From: Methylomonas sp. LW13
GTDB lineage: Bacteria > Pseudomonadota > Gammaproteobacteria > Methylococcales > Methylomonadaceae
Length of the DNA stretch: 64,000 nucleotides
Assembly (NCBI RefSeq): GCF_016865255.1
Contig: NZ_CP033381.1
Location: 4,278,001 to 4,342,000 of the forward strand
Reading direction: 5' to 3'
How positions within the stretch are numbered: the stretch's first letter is position 1; each line of letters starts with the position of its first letter. Below are positions 24,772 through 35,884 of this stretch, one piece after another. The translations under genes and the position numbers were made by a program. The notes below the pieces were generated by a model, which worked only from the letters and a program-made list of their open reading frames with translations, did no database searches and was not told where the DNA came from.

Positions 24772-26625
24772 ATGAAGAAGCCTGTAAAAAACTGGCTGCT
24801 TGCTTCGACTGTAGCGACTTTACTTGCTGCACCAACTGTCTCTACCGCTAACAGCGATGTTGAAAAACTGACACAAGACCCAGCCAACTGGGCTACATGG
24901 GGCGGAGATTACGCCGGCACACGTTACAGCAAGCTGTCGCAAATCAACGCTCAAAACGTTAAAAACCTGCAACCAGCCTGGTCTTTTTCTACAGGTGTTT
25001 TGCGTGGTCATGAAGGCGGCCCTTTGGTTGTTAACGGCGTCATGTTCATCCACACTCCGTTCCCAAACACCGTTTACGCGATCGACCAAAAAACTAAAGC
25101 AGTCATCTGGGAATTTACCCCAACCATGGACGCTGACGTCACCATCCCAGTAATGTGCTGCGATACCGTTAACCGCGGTTTGGCTTACGGCGACGGCAAA
25201 ATCTTCCTGCAACAATCAGACACCGTACTGACTGCGCTGGATGCCAAAACCGGTAAGCGCGTATGGAGTGTTCAAAACGGCGACCCAAAATTGGGTATGA
25301 CCAACACCAACGCACCATTGGTTGTTAAAGATAAAGTCATTACCGGTATTTCCGGCGGCGAATTCGGCGTACGCGGCTTCTTGGCTGCTTACAACATCCG
25401 CACCGGCCAGCTGGAATGGAAAGGCTACAGTATGGGTCCGGATAAAGACACCCTGTTGAAACCAGGCAAATCCACCACTTGGCAAGACGGCAAAGTCACC
25501 CCTGTTGGCGCTGACTCTGGCACCAGCACCTGGAAAGGCGACCAATGGAAAATCGGCGGCGGCACTACCTGGGGCTGGTATTCTTACGATCCTAAACTGA
25601 ACTTGGTTTACTACGGTTCAGGCAACCCATCTACCTGGAACCCTGTACAACGTCCAGGCGACAACAAATGGTCCATGTCTTTGTGGGCGCGTGACGCCGA
25701 CACCGGTGAAGTTAAATGGGTTTACCAAATGACTCCACATGACGAATGGGACTATGACGGTATCAACGAAACCGTTCTGGTTGACCAAGAAGTAAAAGGC
25801 AAAATGCACAAAACTATCGTGCATTTCGACCGTAACGGCTTCGGTTATACCCTGGACCGCGAAACCGGCGAATTGTTGGTTGCTGAGAAATTCGACAAAT
25901 CCGTCAACTGGGCGTCTCACGTCGATCTGAAATCAGGCCGTCCTGAAGTAGTGCCAGAGTTTTCTACCGAGCACAACGGTGAAGACGTCAACACTGTAGG
26001 TACTTGCCCTGCGGCGTTGGGTTCTAAAAACCAACAACCTGTTTCTTACTCTCCACAAACCGGCCTGTTCTACATTTCGGGCAACCATTTGTGCATGGAG
26101 TACGAACCGTTTGAAGTTTCATACACTGCTGGCCAACCTTATGTAGGTGCTACGCTGTCCATGATGCCTGCCGGCGCTGACGTGCTGACCGGTAAAAAAG
26201 ACGGCACCACCAACTTGGGTCAGTTCACCGCTTATGACGCTAAAACCGGCAAAATCGCTTGGTCCAACAAAGAGCAATTCTCTGTATGGTCAGGTTCGGT
26301 TGCTACCGCTGGCGGCGTCGTATTCTACGGCACCCTGGAAGGCTACCTGAAAGCAGTTGATGCTAAAACCGGTAAAGAATTGTACAAATTCAAAACCCCA
26401 TCAGGCATCATCGGCAACGTCAATACTTGGGAATTTGAAGGCAAACAATACGTTGGCGTTCTGTCAGGTATCGGCGGTTGGGCTGGTATCGGTATCGCTG
26501 CCGGTATCGACGACGGTACTTCTGCATCCAGCTCAGAAGGTTTGGGCGCGGTGGGTGCATACAGAAGCTTGAGCTCTTACACCAAATTGGGTGGTACACT
26601 GACTGTGTTCGCTCTGCCTAACTAA
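24772..26625 (+). CDS. xoxF: Lanthanide-dependent methanol dehydrogenase XoxF
   Basis: A 617-residue periplasmic PQQ-dependent alcohol dehydrogenase oxidising methanol to formaldehyde or formate. The signal peptide ends about residue 26. Vicinal Cys129-Cys130 (PVMCCDTVN) form the characteristic ring-disulfide over PQQ. The catalytic Asp327 and the extra Asp329 lie in [11 protein letters not shown]; the second Asp is the lanthanide-coordinating residue that calcium-type MxaF replaces by Ala. The eight-bladed propeller W-motifs (WAYG-like, e.g. [14 protein letters not shown] and [15 protein letters not shown]) are present throughout. A very strong ribosome binding site and terminator indicate high expression. 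xoxJ follows; no xoxG cytochrome is adjacent. Confidence 0.96.
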   Translation: MKKPVKNWLLASTVATLLAAPTVSTANSDVEKLTQDPANWATWGGDYAGTRYSKLSQINAQNVKNLQPAWSFSTGVLRGHEGGPLVVNGVMFIHTPFPNTVYAIDQKTKAVIWEFTPTMDADVTIPVMCCDTVNRGLAYGDGKIFLQQSDTVLTALDAKTGKRVWSVQNGDPKLGMTNTNAPLVVKDKVITGISGGEFGVRGFLAAYNIRTGQLEWKGYSMGPDKDTLLKPGKSTTWQDGKVTPVGADSGTSTWKGDQWKIGGGTTWGWYSYDPKLNLVYYGSGNPSTWNPVQRPGDNKWSMSLWARDADTGEVKWVYQMTPHDEWDYDGINETVLVDQEVKGKMHKTIVHFDRNGFGYTLDRETGELLVAEKFDKSVNWASHVDLKSGRPEVVPEFSTEHNGEDVNTVGTCPAALGSKNQQPVSYSPQTGLFYISGNHLCMEYEPFEVSYTAGQPYVGATLSMMPAGADVLTGKKDGTTNLGQFTAYDAKTGKIAWSNKEQFSVWSGSVATAGGVVFYGTLEGYLKAVDAKTGKELYKFKTPSGIIGNVNTWEFEGKQYVGVLSGIGGWAGIGIAAGIDDGTSASSSEGLGAVGAYRSLSSYTKLGGTLTVFALPN

Positions 26626-26653
26626 GATCTAAGTCATTAGATTTCAGTAAAGC

Positions 26654-26687
26654 AAGCCTTGGCCGAGTAATCGGCCAAGGCTTTTTT
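26654..26687 (+). terminator. Strong rho-independent terminator after xoxF
   Basis: AAGCCTTGGCCGA-GTAA-TCGGCCAAGGCTT is a perfect 13-bp stem followed by T6. It lies between xoxF and xoxJ on the same strand, so xoxJ must rely on read-through or its own promoter. Confidence 0.93.
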
Positions 26688-26718
26688 ACGTATAGACCCC
26701 AGCTAAAAGGAAACTGCG

Positions 26719-27576
26719 ATGAAAATGTTCTCAACCGCCTCAAGACTGTTCATGACGGCGACCTTGGCGTTAGCCACTATTTCCGTGAACGCCCAAGATA
26801 AATTCCGGGTTTGCGCCGACCCGTTAAACCCGCCCTATTCGACCAAAGAACAAACCGGCTACGAAAACAAAATTGCCGCCCTATTTGCCGAACAGTTAGG
26901 GCAGGAACTGGAATATACCTGGCTACCGGAACGAATCGGCTTCATCCGCAACACACTGAAAGCCGAGAACGATAACGGCGAAGGCTTTAAATGCGATGTA
27001 GTGATGGGCGTGCCAGCCGGCTACGATCTTACCGATACCAGCAAACCCTACTTCCACTCGACTTATGTGCTGCTGATTGCCAAAGGCCGCGGCTGGGACG
27101 ATATTAAAGACAGTGCACAACTAGCCAATCTCCCATTGGACAGACAGGAAAAACTGAAAATAGCGATGTTCGACCGCGGCCCAGGTACCGACTGGCTGCA
27201 AAAAAGCGGCTTGCTGGAGCAAGGGATTCCCTACCAAAGCATGACCGGAGACAGCGAACACAACACCGCCATGCAAATCGAAAAAGACTTACGTGCCAAG
27301 AAAATAGACATGGTGATACTTTGGGGACCAATGGCGGGTTATGTGCAATCACAAGCCCCCAAAGGCAGTTATATTGCTATACCTATGCAATCTTCACCGG
27401 GCTTAAAGTTTGATTTTTCAATAGCCATGGGCCTGCGCCAAGGCGACAACAAACGTAAGCAACAACTGGATGATTTGATCGACAAAAACCTGGATAAAAT
27501 CCAGGCCATCATCGCAAGTTACGACATCGCTGTATTGCCGATCCCCGCAGAAACCGGCAAAAAAGACGACGATTGA
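26719..27576 (+). CDS. xoxJ: XoxJ/MxaJ periplasmic substrate-binding-like protein
   Basis: A 285-residue periplasmic protein of the solute-binding family 3 fold that accompanies PQQ methanol dehydrogenases. The signal peptide ends near NAQ (residue 25). RVCADPLNPPYSTKEQTGYE and FKCDVVMGVPAGYDL are typical of MxaJ/XoxJ, the two cysteines included. XoxJ is proposed to help XoxF maturation or PQQ loading, not transport. AAAAGGAAA precedes the ATG. The intrinsic terminator before it suggests much lower expression than xoxF. It lies head-to-head with the malQ stop across 15 bases. Confidence 0.9.
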   Translation: MKMFSTASRLFMTATLALATISVNAQDKFRVCADPLNPPYSTKEQTGYENKIAALFAEQLGQELEYTWLPERIGFIRNTLKAENDNGEGFKCDVVMGVPAGYDLTDTSKPYFHSTYVLLIAKGRGWDDIKDSAQLANLPLDRQEKLKIAMFDRGPGTDWLQKSGLLEQGIPYQSMTGDSEHNTAMQIEKDLRAKKIDMVILWGPMAGYVQSQAPKGSYIAIPMQSSPGLKFDFSIAMGLRQGDNKRKQQLDDLIDKNLDKIQAIIASYDIAVLPIPAETGKKDDD

Positions 27577-27591
27577 AATGCCCTTTAAGAG

Positions 27592-29064
27592 CTAACGTCC
27601 AAACAATCTAACCAGATGCGCAAAATGTCCGGCTTTATCATCGGTTAATTGCGACCAATCGAACCGCCAGCGCCAATTTCCTTCGGTTGTGCCTGGCGTG
27701 TTCATTCTATCGGGTGATCCCAACTTCAGAATATCCTGCATCGGTATCACCGCCAGATTGGCAACCGAGCCTAACGCGGCATGAATCAAGGCACTGGGCA
27801 TGGGCAGGCTAGACCAGCCAAGATAATCGTATATACGCTGTTTCTCGCCGTCATTAAGCCCTTCGAACCAGCCCAGCGTGGTATCGTTATCGTGGGTACC
27901 GGTGTAAACCACGCTATTTTTCTGATAATTGCAGGGCAAATAAGGATTGCGACTATCGTCGCCGAAAGCAAACTGCAAAATTTTCATGCCCGGCAAATCG
28001 AAATCGTCGCGCAAAGCTTCTACGTCTTCGGTAATAATCCCAAGATCTTCTGCCACCAAGGATAGCGAGGCAAATTGCTCCTGAATAGCCGCCAGCAATT
28101 CCGCACCCGGCGCTTTAACCCAACGCCCGTTGATAGCGGTATGCTCGCTGGCCGGAATCTCCCATGCCGCCTCTAAGCCGCGAAAATGATCGATTCGCAA
28201 AATATCGAACATTTCGTACTGGGATTTGATTCTATCTAACCACCATTTAAAATCGGTTTTCTGCAAATATTTCCAGTCATAGTGCGGGTTCCCCCAACGC
28301 TGACCGTTCTCAGAGAAATAATCGGGCGGCACGCCGGCCACGACATCCATTTCGCCCAAATCGTTAAGTTTGAAGACCGCCCGGTTCGCCCAAACATCGG
28401 CACTGTCGTACGATACAAAGATCGGAATATCGCCAAACATCAGTACGCCATGTTTGGCGGCGTAATCTTTCAACTCGTGCCATTGCCGGAAAAACACATA
28501 CTGCTCGAATTTGATCGTTTCGATCACAGCCTTCAGTAACTGCTTTGATTCATTCAGTGCGCCCGGCTCGCGTTGCTTCAGTGCGTCCGGCCATTGATTC
28601 CAGCTTTTATGTCCAAACACATTACGTAAGGCGATAAACAAGGCAAAGTCGTCCAGCCAATCGGCTTTTTCCACGCAGAACTGCTTAAAATCGTGCTGCT
28701 GCTCGGCATCAGCCAAGCTTTGAAAACCATAGAACGCTTTCGTTACCAAACAACTTTTGGTGTATTCGGCGTTGGTATGGCAATCGCCGCAACGGTCGGT
28801 AGTTTGCAGCCAACCCTTATCGGCTAGCCATTGAATGTTAATCAGGGCAGGATTGCCGGCATGTGCCGACAAGCACTGGTAAGGTGAACCGTCGCCATGC
28901 GTCATGCCCAGCGGCAAGGTCTGCCAGACGGTAGCACCTATATCGTGCAGAAAATTAACAAAATTGAAGGCTTCCTTACCCAAATCACCACACTCTCCAC
29001 GGCCCGGGAGCGATGTTATATGTAACAAAACACCTGCGCGGCGTTTATCCAAGAGAGCACCCAT
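27592..29064 (-). CDS. malQ: 4-alpha-glucanotransferase
   Basis: A 490-residue GH77 amylomaltase acting on maltodextrins and glycogen-derived glucans. It shows GVLLHITSLPG at the N-terminus, the nucleophile region DILRIDHFRGLEAAWEIP, the acid/base Glu in SLVAEDLGIITEDV and the stabiliser in VYTGTHDNDTTLGWF. The protein is last in a minus-strand unit glgC-GH57-malQ, which is divergent from glgB-glgA. It recycles short glucans formed during glycogen turnover. A BLAST-free call, but the motifs are decisive. Confidence 0.95.
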   Translation of the reverse strand: MGALLDKRRAGVLLHITSLPGRGECGDLGKEAFNFVNFLHDIGATVWQTLPLGMTHGDGSPYQCLSAHAGNPALINIQWLADKGWLQTTDRCGDCHTNAEYTKSCLVTKAFYGFQSLADAEQQHDFKQFCVEKADWLDDFALFIALRNVFGHKSWNQWPDALKQREPGALNESKQLLKAVIETIKFEQYVFFRQWHELKDYAAKHGVLMFGDIPIFVSYDSADVWANRAVFKLNDLGEMDVVAGVPPDYFSENGQRWGNPHYDWKYLQKTDFKWWLDRIKSQYEMFDILRIDHFRGLEAAWEIPASEHTAINGRWVKAPGAELLAAIQEQFASLSLVAEDLGIITEDVEALRDDFDLPGMKILQFAFGDDSRNPYLPCNYQKNSVVYTGTHDNDTTLGWFEGLNDGEKQRIYDYLGWSSLPMPSALIHAALGSVANLAVIPMQDILKLGSPDRMNTPGTTEGNWRWRFDWSQLTDDKAGHFAHLVRLFGR

Positions 29065-29082
29065 GTTGTTTGTTCCATTTTA

Positions 29083-30774
29083 TTATATTTGAATACCGCG
29101 CCGCATTGCGCCGCCCATCGCTGGACTGCCGCAGCCTTGTGTAAACGACAAGGCCAGATAGGGCGGCGGCTCTTCGCCCAGTAAACGATATAGATTGCTC
29201 AAATTAAGCCGATACTGTTTTTCAAAATCGCTGACCGCTTCGCCGGGATTATAATCACCGAACCACCAAAACCAATCCGACCCCTCGCAGACGCCCAATT
29301 GCACCTGTGCGGCAGCCAATTGTTGCTCGGAGAGTTTGCCGTTGGCGACCGCTTTGTCGAAAGCGTTTTTGACATCAGCCAACATCTCCCAGCCGCAGTT
29401 CTTATCGGCATCGCCGATCCAAGTCGAAAACGTACCATACACCCAACTACCGGCCACCAATTTCGGCAAGGACCCAGACTGGGGAGCGGCACTATCCAGA
29501 TAGTCAGAAAAAGTGGTTAATTCGATACGCGGATGTTCGCTAAGCCGCTTATACAGCGCACTAAGAAAATGATACCCGTTATCCGGAAAATATTCCCAGG
29601 CATTTTCGCCATCCATGATTATCGAAACCAGGGGCGTCTGTGGCTCATAATCGGCGATATTTTCCAAGTGCTGAATCAGATCAGCCACCGCATCATCAGC
29701 ATGCCATTTTGAATATTCAAATCCGATTAAATCCGACAAGCCGTCGTCCCGAAAAAAACAGGCGATCTCCGCAGAACCCAGCTTAAAGGGGCGATGCACA
29801 GTAACTGCTTCGCCAAGCGCGCTGGCGCGTATGCTGTTATGCAAGACATTACCGCCACTGGCGGCCCATTTGAAACCAAAATCAGCTAACACTTCCAGGG
29901 TCCGCTGACTGATACTGCCTTCAGACGGCCAGCACCCTTGCGGTTCGAAACCGAAAAAATGCCGAAAGGTCGCTAAGCCTTTTTGCAAATGCCAACGCAC
30001 GCGCTCTTCACCACCGGGGTAATGACTAATACCCGGCAAGGTTACGCCAGGCATTGCCTCGCGGGCACTGTCTATCTCGAGCATCAACGGCATGATGGGG
30101 TGCGCATAAGGCGTCACCGACAGTTCGATGCGGCCTTTTCTAGCCAAAGCCTTATAGCGGTAGATAACTTTCGACAACAGATCGCGAATAATTTCAACAA
30201 TCTCGATCCTGTCATGCAGACTAAAGCCGCTGCCTTTTTCGATTAAGCGTTTGACGCGGTTATCTTTGAGTTTGACCGTCTCGCCCATCCAGACCAAGTG
30301 ATACCAGACCAAAATGTCGGAAATAAATTGCGCATTCAGGTAATTGACCGAGTCCTGGTGAGCTTCAATCCAGTCTGCCATATTGGTTAGCTTACGAAAA
30401 GCCGGATAGCGTTCGATCTGCCGCTCCCGGTTGGCTTTTCGGCAATCGCGTAACAACTTTAAGCGCTTTTCCGGATCGGCGGAAACCGAAGGTTCGACCA
30501 AAGCAGCCAACAGAGGGTCCTTGATGGCAATTCTATCGTGCAAATAGCCGTTGACTTGGTTGGAATAATCTTCGATCTGCTCCAATAGGATAGGAGCAAA
30601 ATTCACCACCGCTTTAGCCCCCGGCACGGCTTCCAGATGCGCGACCATATCCACATAATCCTTGATCACATGCAGATAGGTCCACGGCAACTTGAATTCG
30701 CCGCTCTGCATGTCTCGGTACTCAGGCTGGTGCATGTGCCAGCAGAGCACCAGCTTAAGCTTTTTATCGGACAT
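29083..30774 (-). CDS. Glycoside hydrolase family 57 enzyme
   Basis: A 563-residue GH57 protein. The N-terminal family motif is [14 protein letters not shown]. The catalytic nucleophile Glu lies in [13 protein letters not shown] and the acid/base Asp in [13 protein letters not shown]. The C-terminus is helical. GH57 members include alpha-amylase, 4-alpha-glucanotransferase, amylopullulanase and branching enzyme. Because glgB is present nearby, a debranching, amylase or glucanotransferase role in glycogen turnover is likelier than branching. Its start overlaps the glgC stop by 11 bases, so translation is coupled, and malQ follows after 18 bases. Confidence 0.85.
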   Translation of the reverse strand: MSDKKLKLVLCWHMHQPEYRDMQSGEFKLPWTYLHVIKDYVDMVAHLEAVPGAKAVVNFAPILLEQIEDYSNQVNGYLHDRIAIKDPLLAALVEPSVSADPEKRLKLLRDCRKANRERQIERYPAFRKLTNMADWIEAHQDSVNYLNAQFISDILVWYHLVWMGETVKLKDNRVKRLIEKGSGFSLHDRIEIVEIIRDLLSKVIYRYKALARKGRIELSVTPYAHPIMPLMLEIDSAREAMPGVTLPGISHYPGGEERVRWHLQKGLATFRHFFGFEPQGCWPSEGSISQRTLEVLADFGFKWAASGGNVLHNSIRASALGEAVTVHRPFKLGSAEIACFFRDDGLSDLIGFEYSKWHADDAVADLIQHLENIADYEPQTPLVSIIMDGENAWEYFPDNGYHFLSALYKRLSEHPRIELTTFSDYLDSAAPQSGSLPKLVAGSWVYGTFSTWIGDADKNCGWEMLADVKNAFDKAVANGKLSEQQLAAAQVQLGVCEGSDWFWWFGDYNPGEAVSDFEKQYRLNLSNLYRLLGEEPPPYLALSFTQGCGSPAMGGAMRRGIQI

Positions 30775-32044
30775 AATTCCGTCTTTGTCCCAGCATATCG
30801 GATGTCACCAACACCACGCCGCCCTCGCTGACATGAAAACGTTTTTCGTCTTCCGCCCGGTCCTCGCCGATCACGGTACCTTCCGGTATTTGACAACCCT
30901 TTTCGATGATGGCTTTGGTAATCCGGCAATGTCTACCGACATTCACTTCGGGCAAAATCACTGAATCCTGCACCGAGCTGTAGGAGTTAACACGCACCAT
31001 AGAGAACAGTAAGGAATGGCGCACCGTGGCGCCGGAAATCACGCAACCGCCGGAGACCATAGAGTCGATCGCCTGGCCGCGTCTATCGTCATCGTCAAAC
31101 ACAAATTTAGCCGGTGGCGTTTGCGCTTGATAGGTCCAGATCGGCCAAGTATTGTCGTACAAATTCATATCGGGTTTGACACCGACCAATTCCATATTGG
31201 CCGCCCAATAGGCATCGATGGTTCCCACATCGCGCCAATAGCTTTGCTGGCCGCTTTGTAAATCGAGGAACGGATAGGCGTTGACCCGATATTTTTCGAT
31301 CACCGACGGAATGATGTCCTTACCAAAATCACGGCTGGAGCCTTTGGTATCGGCATCTTTGATCAGTTGTTCGAACAAGAAACCGGCATTGAAAATATAA
31401 ATACCCATGGAAGCCAACGCCGTGTTTTCCCGGCCGGGCATCACCGGCGGATTTTCGGGCTTTTCCACAAACGCCTTCACCCGGCGATTTTCATCGACGT
31501 GCATTACACCAAACGCCTTAGCGTCTTCCAGTGAGACTTCTATACAACCGATCGTCAGATCGGCCTTATTGGCAACGTGATCGGCCAGCATCACCGAATA
31601 GTCCATCTTGTAAATATGATCACCAGCCAATACCAATACAAACTCAGGATTACGGGCCCGCAAGATGTCGATGTTCTGATATATCGCATCGGCGGTGCCT
31701 TGGTACCAGGAATGTTCGTCATGCCGTTGTTGCGCCGGCATCAAGTCGACATATTCACCAAACTCGCCGCGCAAAAAACCCCAACCCTGCTGGATGTGGC
31801 GAATTAGCGAATCAGCTTTATACTGGGTAAGGATACCGATCTTGCGAATGTCGGAGTTAATACAGTTGGATAGAGGAAAGTCGATGATACGGAATTTACC
31901 GCCAAACGGCACCGCCGGCTTGGCCCGCCAGTCGGTCATATCCTTCAGCCGCGATCCGCGTCCGCCAGCCAGAATTAACGCAATGGTGTTGCGGGTTAAA
32001 TCATTGACCCGTCTCTCCGTTTGATGTGTATCGACGACTGACAT
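30764..32044 (-). CDS. glgC: Glucose-1-phosphate adenylyltransferase
   Basis: A 426-residue ADP-glucose pyrophosphorylase, the committed step of glycogen synthesis. The nucleotidyltransferase signature is [19 protein letters not shown], with [20 protein letters not shown] immediately after. [12 protein letters not shown] and [13 protein letters not shown] are also typical. The C-terminal beta-helix carries the hexapeptide-like repeats. The start is set by GAGGAT five bases before the ATG. It heads the minus-strand unit and is divergent from glgB across 215 bases, so the two halves of the pathway share a control region. Confidence 0.97.
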   Translation of the reverse strand: MSVVDTHQTERRVNDLTRNTIALILAGGRGSRLKDMTDWRAKPAVPFGGKFRIIDFPLSNCINSDIRKIGILTQYKADSLIRHIQQGWGFLRGEFGEYVDLMPAQQRHDEHSWYQGTADAIYQNIDILRARNPEFVLVLAGDHIYKMDYSVMLADHVANKADLTIGCIEVSLEDAKAFGVMHVDENRRVKAFVEKPENPPVMPGRENTALASMGIYIFNAGFLFEQLIKDADTKGSSRDFGKDIIPSVIEKYRVNAYPFLDLQSGQQSYWRDVGTIDAYWAANMELVGVKPDMNLYDNTWPIWTYQAQTPPAKFVFDDDDRRGQAIDSMVSGGCVISGATVRHSLLFSMVRVNSYSSVQDSVILPEVNVGRHCRITKAIIEKGCQIPEGTVIGEDRAEDEKRFHVSEGGVVLVTSDMLGQRRNYVR

Positions 32045-32259
32045 GTGTATCCTCTTTCAATTAAATAAGCTTTACCGCCCAAAACCGACTGCAACCGACA
32101 TTTCACAGATTTCTCTACCTGCCACTTGCCGCGTAGAGCCATTATCGTTACTCTTCACGGAAAAGTAAAAACTCAAGCGATTTGATGCTGAAAAGTCGGT
32201 CATTACCAAAATTGCTATTCCTGCCAACCGATAACTAACTATAACTGAGGCATTGCAAA

Positions 32260-34440
32260 ATGAACAAGCCAAGCAAAACCAACACGCTTGATTCAGAACT
32301 AATCAAACTCACCGAAGCAAAGCATCACGATCCTTTCGCCCTGCTAGGCCGTCATGGTCAAGGCCGCGATAACGTCATCAGAGTGTATTTGCCCTACGCG
32401 GAAACCGTAAGAATCAACAGTCCCAAAGGCCCAGAATTCTCTCGTATTCCCGACACCGATTTTTTCGAATACCATCCGGGCAACGAAGCCATCCCCGAGC
32501 ATTACCCATTATTTTGGACGGACAAGGACGGCTACGACCATCAACACTACGACCCATACTGCTTCGGCCCGGTGCTGCCGGAATTCGACCAACATTTGTT
32601 TGCCGAGGGTCGGCATTGGCATATTTACAAAAAGCTTGGCTCGCATCTGCACAGCGTTGCCGATATTCCCGGCGTACATTTTGCGGTTTGGGCGCCGAAC
32701 GCACAGCGGGTCAGCGTGATCGGCGACTTCAATCGCTGGGACGGCCGCTGCCATCCGATGCGCAGCTTGGGCAGTAGCGGTATCTGGGAAATTTTCATTC
32801 CCGGCCTGTCTGCCGGCTGCTTGTACAAGTTTGAAATTCTGAATCGCCATACCGGCCAACTGCTAGTCAAAACCGACCCTTACGGCCAGCAATTCGAATT
32901 CCGTCCGCAAACCGCCGCGATTGTCACAGTAGAAGACAGCTATACCTGGCAAGACGGCAGCTGGATGGACCACCGTCCGCAGCACGACTGGCTGCATCAG
33001 CCGATGTCGATTTACGAGGTACACTTGGGCTCCTGGCGGCGCGACCATCGCGGCAATTTCCTGAATTATCGCGAGCTTGCCGAGCAGTTGGTGGATTACG
33101 TCAAGGAACTGGGGTTTACTCATATCGAGTTATTGCCGGTCACCGAACACCCTCTGGACATTTCCTGGGGTTATCAAACCACCGGTTATTTTGCGCCGAC
33201 CAGCCGCCACGGCACGCCGGACGATTTCCGTTATTTTGTCGACCACTGCCATCAAAACGGCATCGGCGTAATTTTGGATTGGGTGCCCGCCCACTTTCCA
33301 AAAGACAACTTCGCTCTGGGCCGCTTCGACGGCACGCCGCTTTACGAACACGAAGACCCACGTAAAGGCGAGCACCGCGACTGGGGCACCTTGATTTACA
33401 ACTACAGCCGCAACGAAGTGAAAAACTTCCTGCTGTCCAGCGCCTTCTTCTGGCTGGAGGAATTCCACCTCGACGGCCTGCGGGTCGATGCGGTGGCGTC
33501 GATGCTGTATCTGGACTACTCGCGCGACGCCAACGACTGGATTCCGAACATGTACGGCGGTAACGAAAACCTGGAAGCCATCGACTTCCTGCGTCAAATG
33601 AATACCGTCACCCACGAGCAGCATCCCGGCACGGTGATCATGGCCGAGGAATCGACCTCGTGGCCGCAAGTGACTCGGCCCACCTGGACCGGTGGCTTGG
33701 GCTTCTCGATGAAGTGGAACATGGGCTGGATGCACGACATTCTGCATTACATGCAGGAACAACCGATCCACCGCTCATACCATCATGATTCGCTGACTTT
33801 CGGCCTGCTTTACGCATTCACAGAAAACTTTGTGCTGCCGTTCTCGCACGACGAAGTGGTGCACGGCAAAGGCTCGATGTTGAATAAGATGCCGGGCGAT
33901 GAATGGCAACGCTTTGCCAATTTGCGTCTACTGTACACGATGATGTTTACTTATCCGGGCAAAAAATTGTTGTTCATGGGTTGCGAATTCGGCCAAGGCA
34001 CCGAGTGGAGTTGCAACCGTACGCTTGATTGGTACGTATTGGACTATCCGCATCACAAAGGCCTGCAAACCCTGGTTAAAGACTTGAATAAACTCTATTC
34101 CAGCCATACCGCCCTGCACCGTTACGACTTCGACCATCACGGATTTGAATGGATCGATTGCCACGACTATCAACAATCTATCATTAGTTATCGCCGCAAA
34201 TCGGCGCATGAAGATTTGATCGTGATCCTGAACTTCACCCCGGTCCCGCGCGAAAGTTACCGGATCGGCGTACCTAATCCCGGCACCTATTACGAGATTT
34301 TCAATTCCGATTCTCAATATTACGACGGCAGCAACCTTGGCAATGGCTCGGTGTTGTCAGAACCGCAACCCTGGATGAACCAAGACCACTCCATTTCCGT
34401 CACCTTGCCGCCCCTGGCCGGTATTATTTTGAAAATGTAG
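32260..34440 (+). CDS. glgB: 1,4-alpha-glucan branching enzyme
   Basis: A 726-residue GH13 branching enzyme that creates alpha-1,6 branches in glycogen. The N-terminal extension (about 1-110) precedes a CBM48 domain ([20 protein letters not shown]). The GH13 core shows the nucleophile region [17 protein letters not shown], the acid/base Glu in [12 protein letters not shown] and the stabiliser in [13 protein letters not shown]. The C-terminal beta domain is complete. TGAGG nine bases before the ATG serves as ribosome binding site. It is ten bases upstream of glgA, with which it forms an operon. Confidence 0.97.
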   Translation: MNKPSKTNTLDSELIKLTEAKHHDPFALLGRHGQGRDNVIRVYLPYAETVRINSPKGPEFSRIPDTDFFEYHPGNEAIPEHYPLFWTDKDGYDHQHYDPYCFGPVLPEFDQHLFAEGRHWHIYKKLGSHLHSVADIPGVHFAVWAPNAQRVSVIGDFNRWDGRCHPMRSLGSSGIWEIFIPGLSAGCLYKFEILNRHTGQLLVKTDPYGQQFEFRPQTAAIVTVEDSYTWQDGSWMDHRPQHDWLHQPMSIYEVHLGSWRRDHRGNFLNYRELAEQLVDYVKELGFTHIELLPVTEHPLDISWGYQTTGYFAPTSRHGTPDDFRYFVDHCHQNGIGVILDWVPAHFPKDNFALGRFDGTPLYEHEDPRKGEHRDWGTLIYNYSRNEVKNFLLSSAFFWLEEFHLDGLRVDAVASMLYLDYSRDANDWIPNMYGGNENLEAIDFLRQMNTVTHEQHPGTVIMAEESTSWPQVTRPTWTGGLGFSMKWNMGWMHDILHYMQEQPIHRSYHHDSLTFGLLYAFTENFVLPFSHDEVVHGKGSMLNKMPGDEWQRFANLRLLYTMMFTYPGKKLLFMGCEFGQGTEWSCNRTLDWYVLDYPHHKGLQTLVKDLNKLYSSHTALHRYDFDHHGFEWIDCHDYQQSIISYRRKSAHEDLIVILNFTPVPRESYRIGVPNPGTYYEIFNSDSQYYDGSNLGNGSVLSEPQPWMNQDHSISVTLPPLAGIILKM

Positions 34441-34450
34441 TTTTAGCGCC

Positions 34451-35884
34451 ATGAAAAAAATTCTGTTCGCGAGCAGCGAAACCCACCCCTTGATCAAGAC
34501 CGGCGGCCTGGCGGATGTCGCCGGCAGCCTGCCTCTGGCCCTGGCCGCGTTGGGCCAGGACGTGCGCATCATCATGCCCAATTACCAGGGCATCAAGAAC
34601 TGCGAACCCGGCCGTTACCTATGCACGGTGCGAGTCAACAATTGCGACGTTAACCTACTGGAAACCCGCTTGCCGGACAGTGATGTCATCGTCTGGCTGG
34701 TGGATTATCCGCCGTTCTTTAATTTTCCGGGTAACCCATACCTTGATGAAGCCGGACGCCCCTGGCCGAACATTGGTGAGCGCTTTGCGCTGTTTTGCCG
34801 CATCATCGTCGAAGTGGCCACCAACCGGGCTTATTTAGACTGGCACGCCGACATTGTGCATTGCAACGATTGGCAAACCGGATTGGTACCGGCACTGCTG
34901 TCATTGGAACCCAACCCGCCGGCGACGATTTTTACCATTCACAATATGGCCTACCAAGGACTGTTTCCCGGCAGCACCTACGCCCAGTTAAATCTGCCAG
35001 GACAATTACTCCACCCGGACGGTCTGGAATTCCACGGCATGCTGTCCTTTATCAAGGGCGGGTTGAGCTATTCCGACCGTATTACCACGGTGAGCCCCAC
35101 TTATGCCCAGGAAATCCAGACCCCTGAATTCGGTTACGGCTTGGAAGGCTTGTTGGCGCATAAACAAAGCCAGTTACGCGGCATTCTGAACGGCATTGAT
35201 GTGTCGGTCTGGAATCCGGCGAACGACGCCTATATCGCAAAGCCTTTCAGCGTCGATACCCTAAAAGACAAGCAAATCAATAAAGCGGCACTCCAACAAC
35301 AACTGGGCTTGCCGGTGGAATCGGAAACGCCCTTGTTTGGTTTGATTGGCCGCTTGGTCGAACAAAAAGGTATCGATCTGGTACTAAGCTGTTTACAAGA
35401 GATGACCACCCTACCCTTGCAATTTGCCTTACTGGGCAGCGGCGATAAAAGCATCGAATACCGCCTGCAGGAATTTGCCCGCTTATATCCGGAAAAAGTA
35501 TCCATCACCATTGGCTACGACGAACGCTTGGCGCATCAAATCGAAGCCGGCGCCGACATCTTCCTGATGCCTTCGCGCTTCGAACCTTGCGGCTTAAACC
35601 AAATGTATAGCCAATGCTATGGCACGATACCTATCGTCAGAAAGACCGGCGGCTTGGCAGACACGGTAGTCGACGCACTTCCGGAAAGTATTGCCAACGG
35701 CACCGCCAGCGGCATCTCGTTCAACGATGCGTCGGCGGCCGCGCTGATAGAAGCCATCAAACGCAGCCTGGTGTTATTCCACAATCGACCAGTCTGGAAG
35801 AAAATTCAACGTAACGCGATGCTCAAGGATTTCTCCTGGCAAAACAGTGCGAATCAATATCTCGCGCTTTACAATGAAATTTAA
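34451..35884 (+). CDS. glgA: Glycogen synthase (ADP-glucose type)
   Basis: A 477-residue GT5 glycogen synthase extending alpha-1,4 chains from ADP-glucose. It shows HPLIKTGGLADVAGSLPLAL at the N-terminus (KTGGL substrate loop), ATIFTIHNMAYQGLF and, in the C-terminal Rossmann domain, LMPSRFEPCGLNQMYSQCYG followed by RKTGGLADTV. It follows glgB immediately, and its last 11 bases overlap the next gene. The length is normal for the family. The gene therefore links the glycogen operon to the NolW-like protein downstream. Confidence 0.96.
   Translation: MKKILFASSETHPLIKTGGLADVAGSLPLALAALGQDVRIIMPNYQGIKNCEPGRYLCTVRVNNCDVNLLETRLPDSDVIVWLVDYPPFFNFPGNPYLDEAGRPWPNIGERFALFCRIIVEVATNRAYLDWHADIVHCNDWQTGLVPALLSLEPNPPATIFTIHNMAYQGLFPGSTYAQLNLPGQLLHPDGLEFHGMLSFIKGGLSYSDRITTVSPTYAQEIQTPEFGYGLEGLLAHKQSQLRGILNGIDVSVWNPANDAYIAKPFSVDTLKDKQINKAALQQQLGLPVESETPLFGLIGRLVEQKGIDLVLSCLQEMTTLPLQFALLGSGDKSIEYRLQEFARLYPEKVSITIGYDERLAHQIEAGADIFLMPSRFEPCGLNQMYSQCYGTIPIVRKTGGLADTVVDALPESIANGTASGISFNDASAAALIEAIKRSLVLFHNRPVWKKIQRNAMLKDFSWQNSANQYLALYNEI

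Noticed and set aside
33130-33771. Open frame antisense to glgB, 213 codons
   Set aside because: It lies wholly inside the conserved GH13 core of glgB with no ribosome binding site or homology-like motif.
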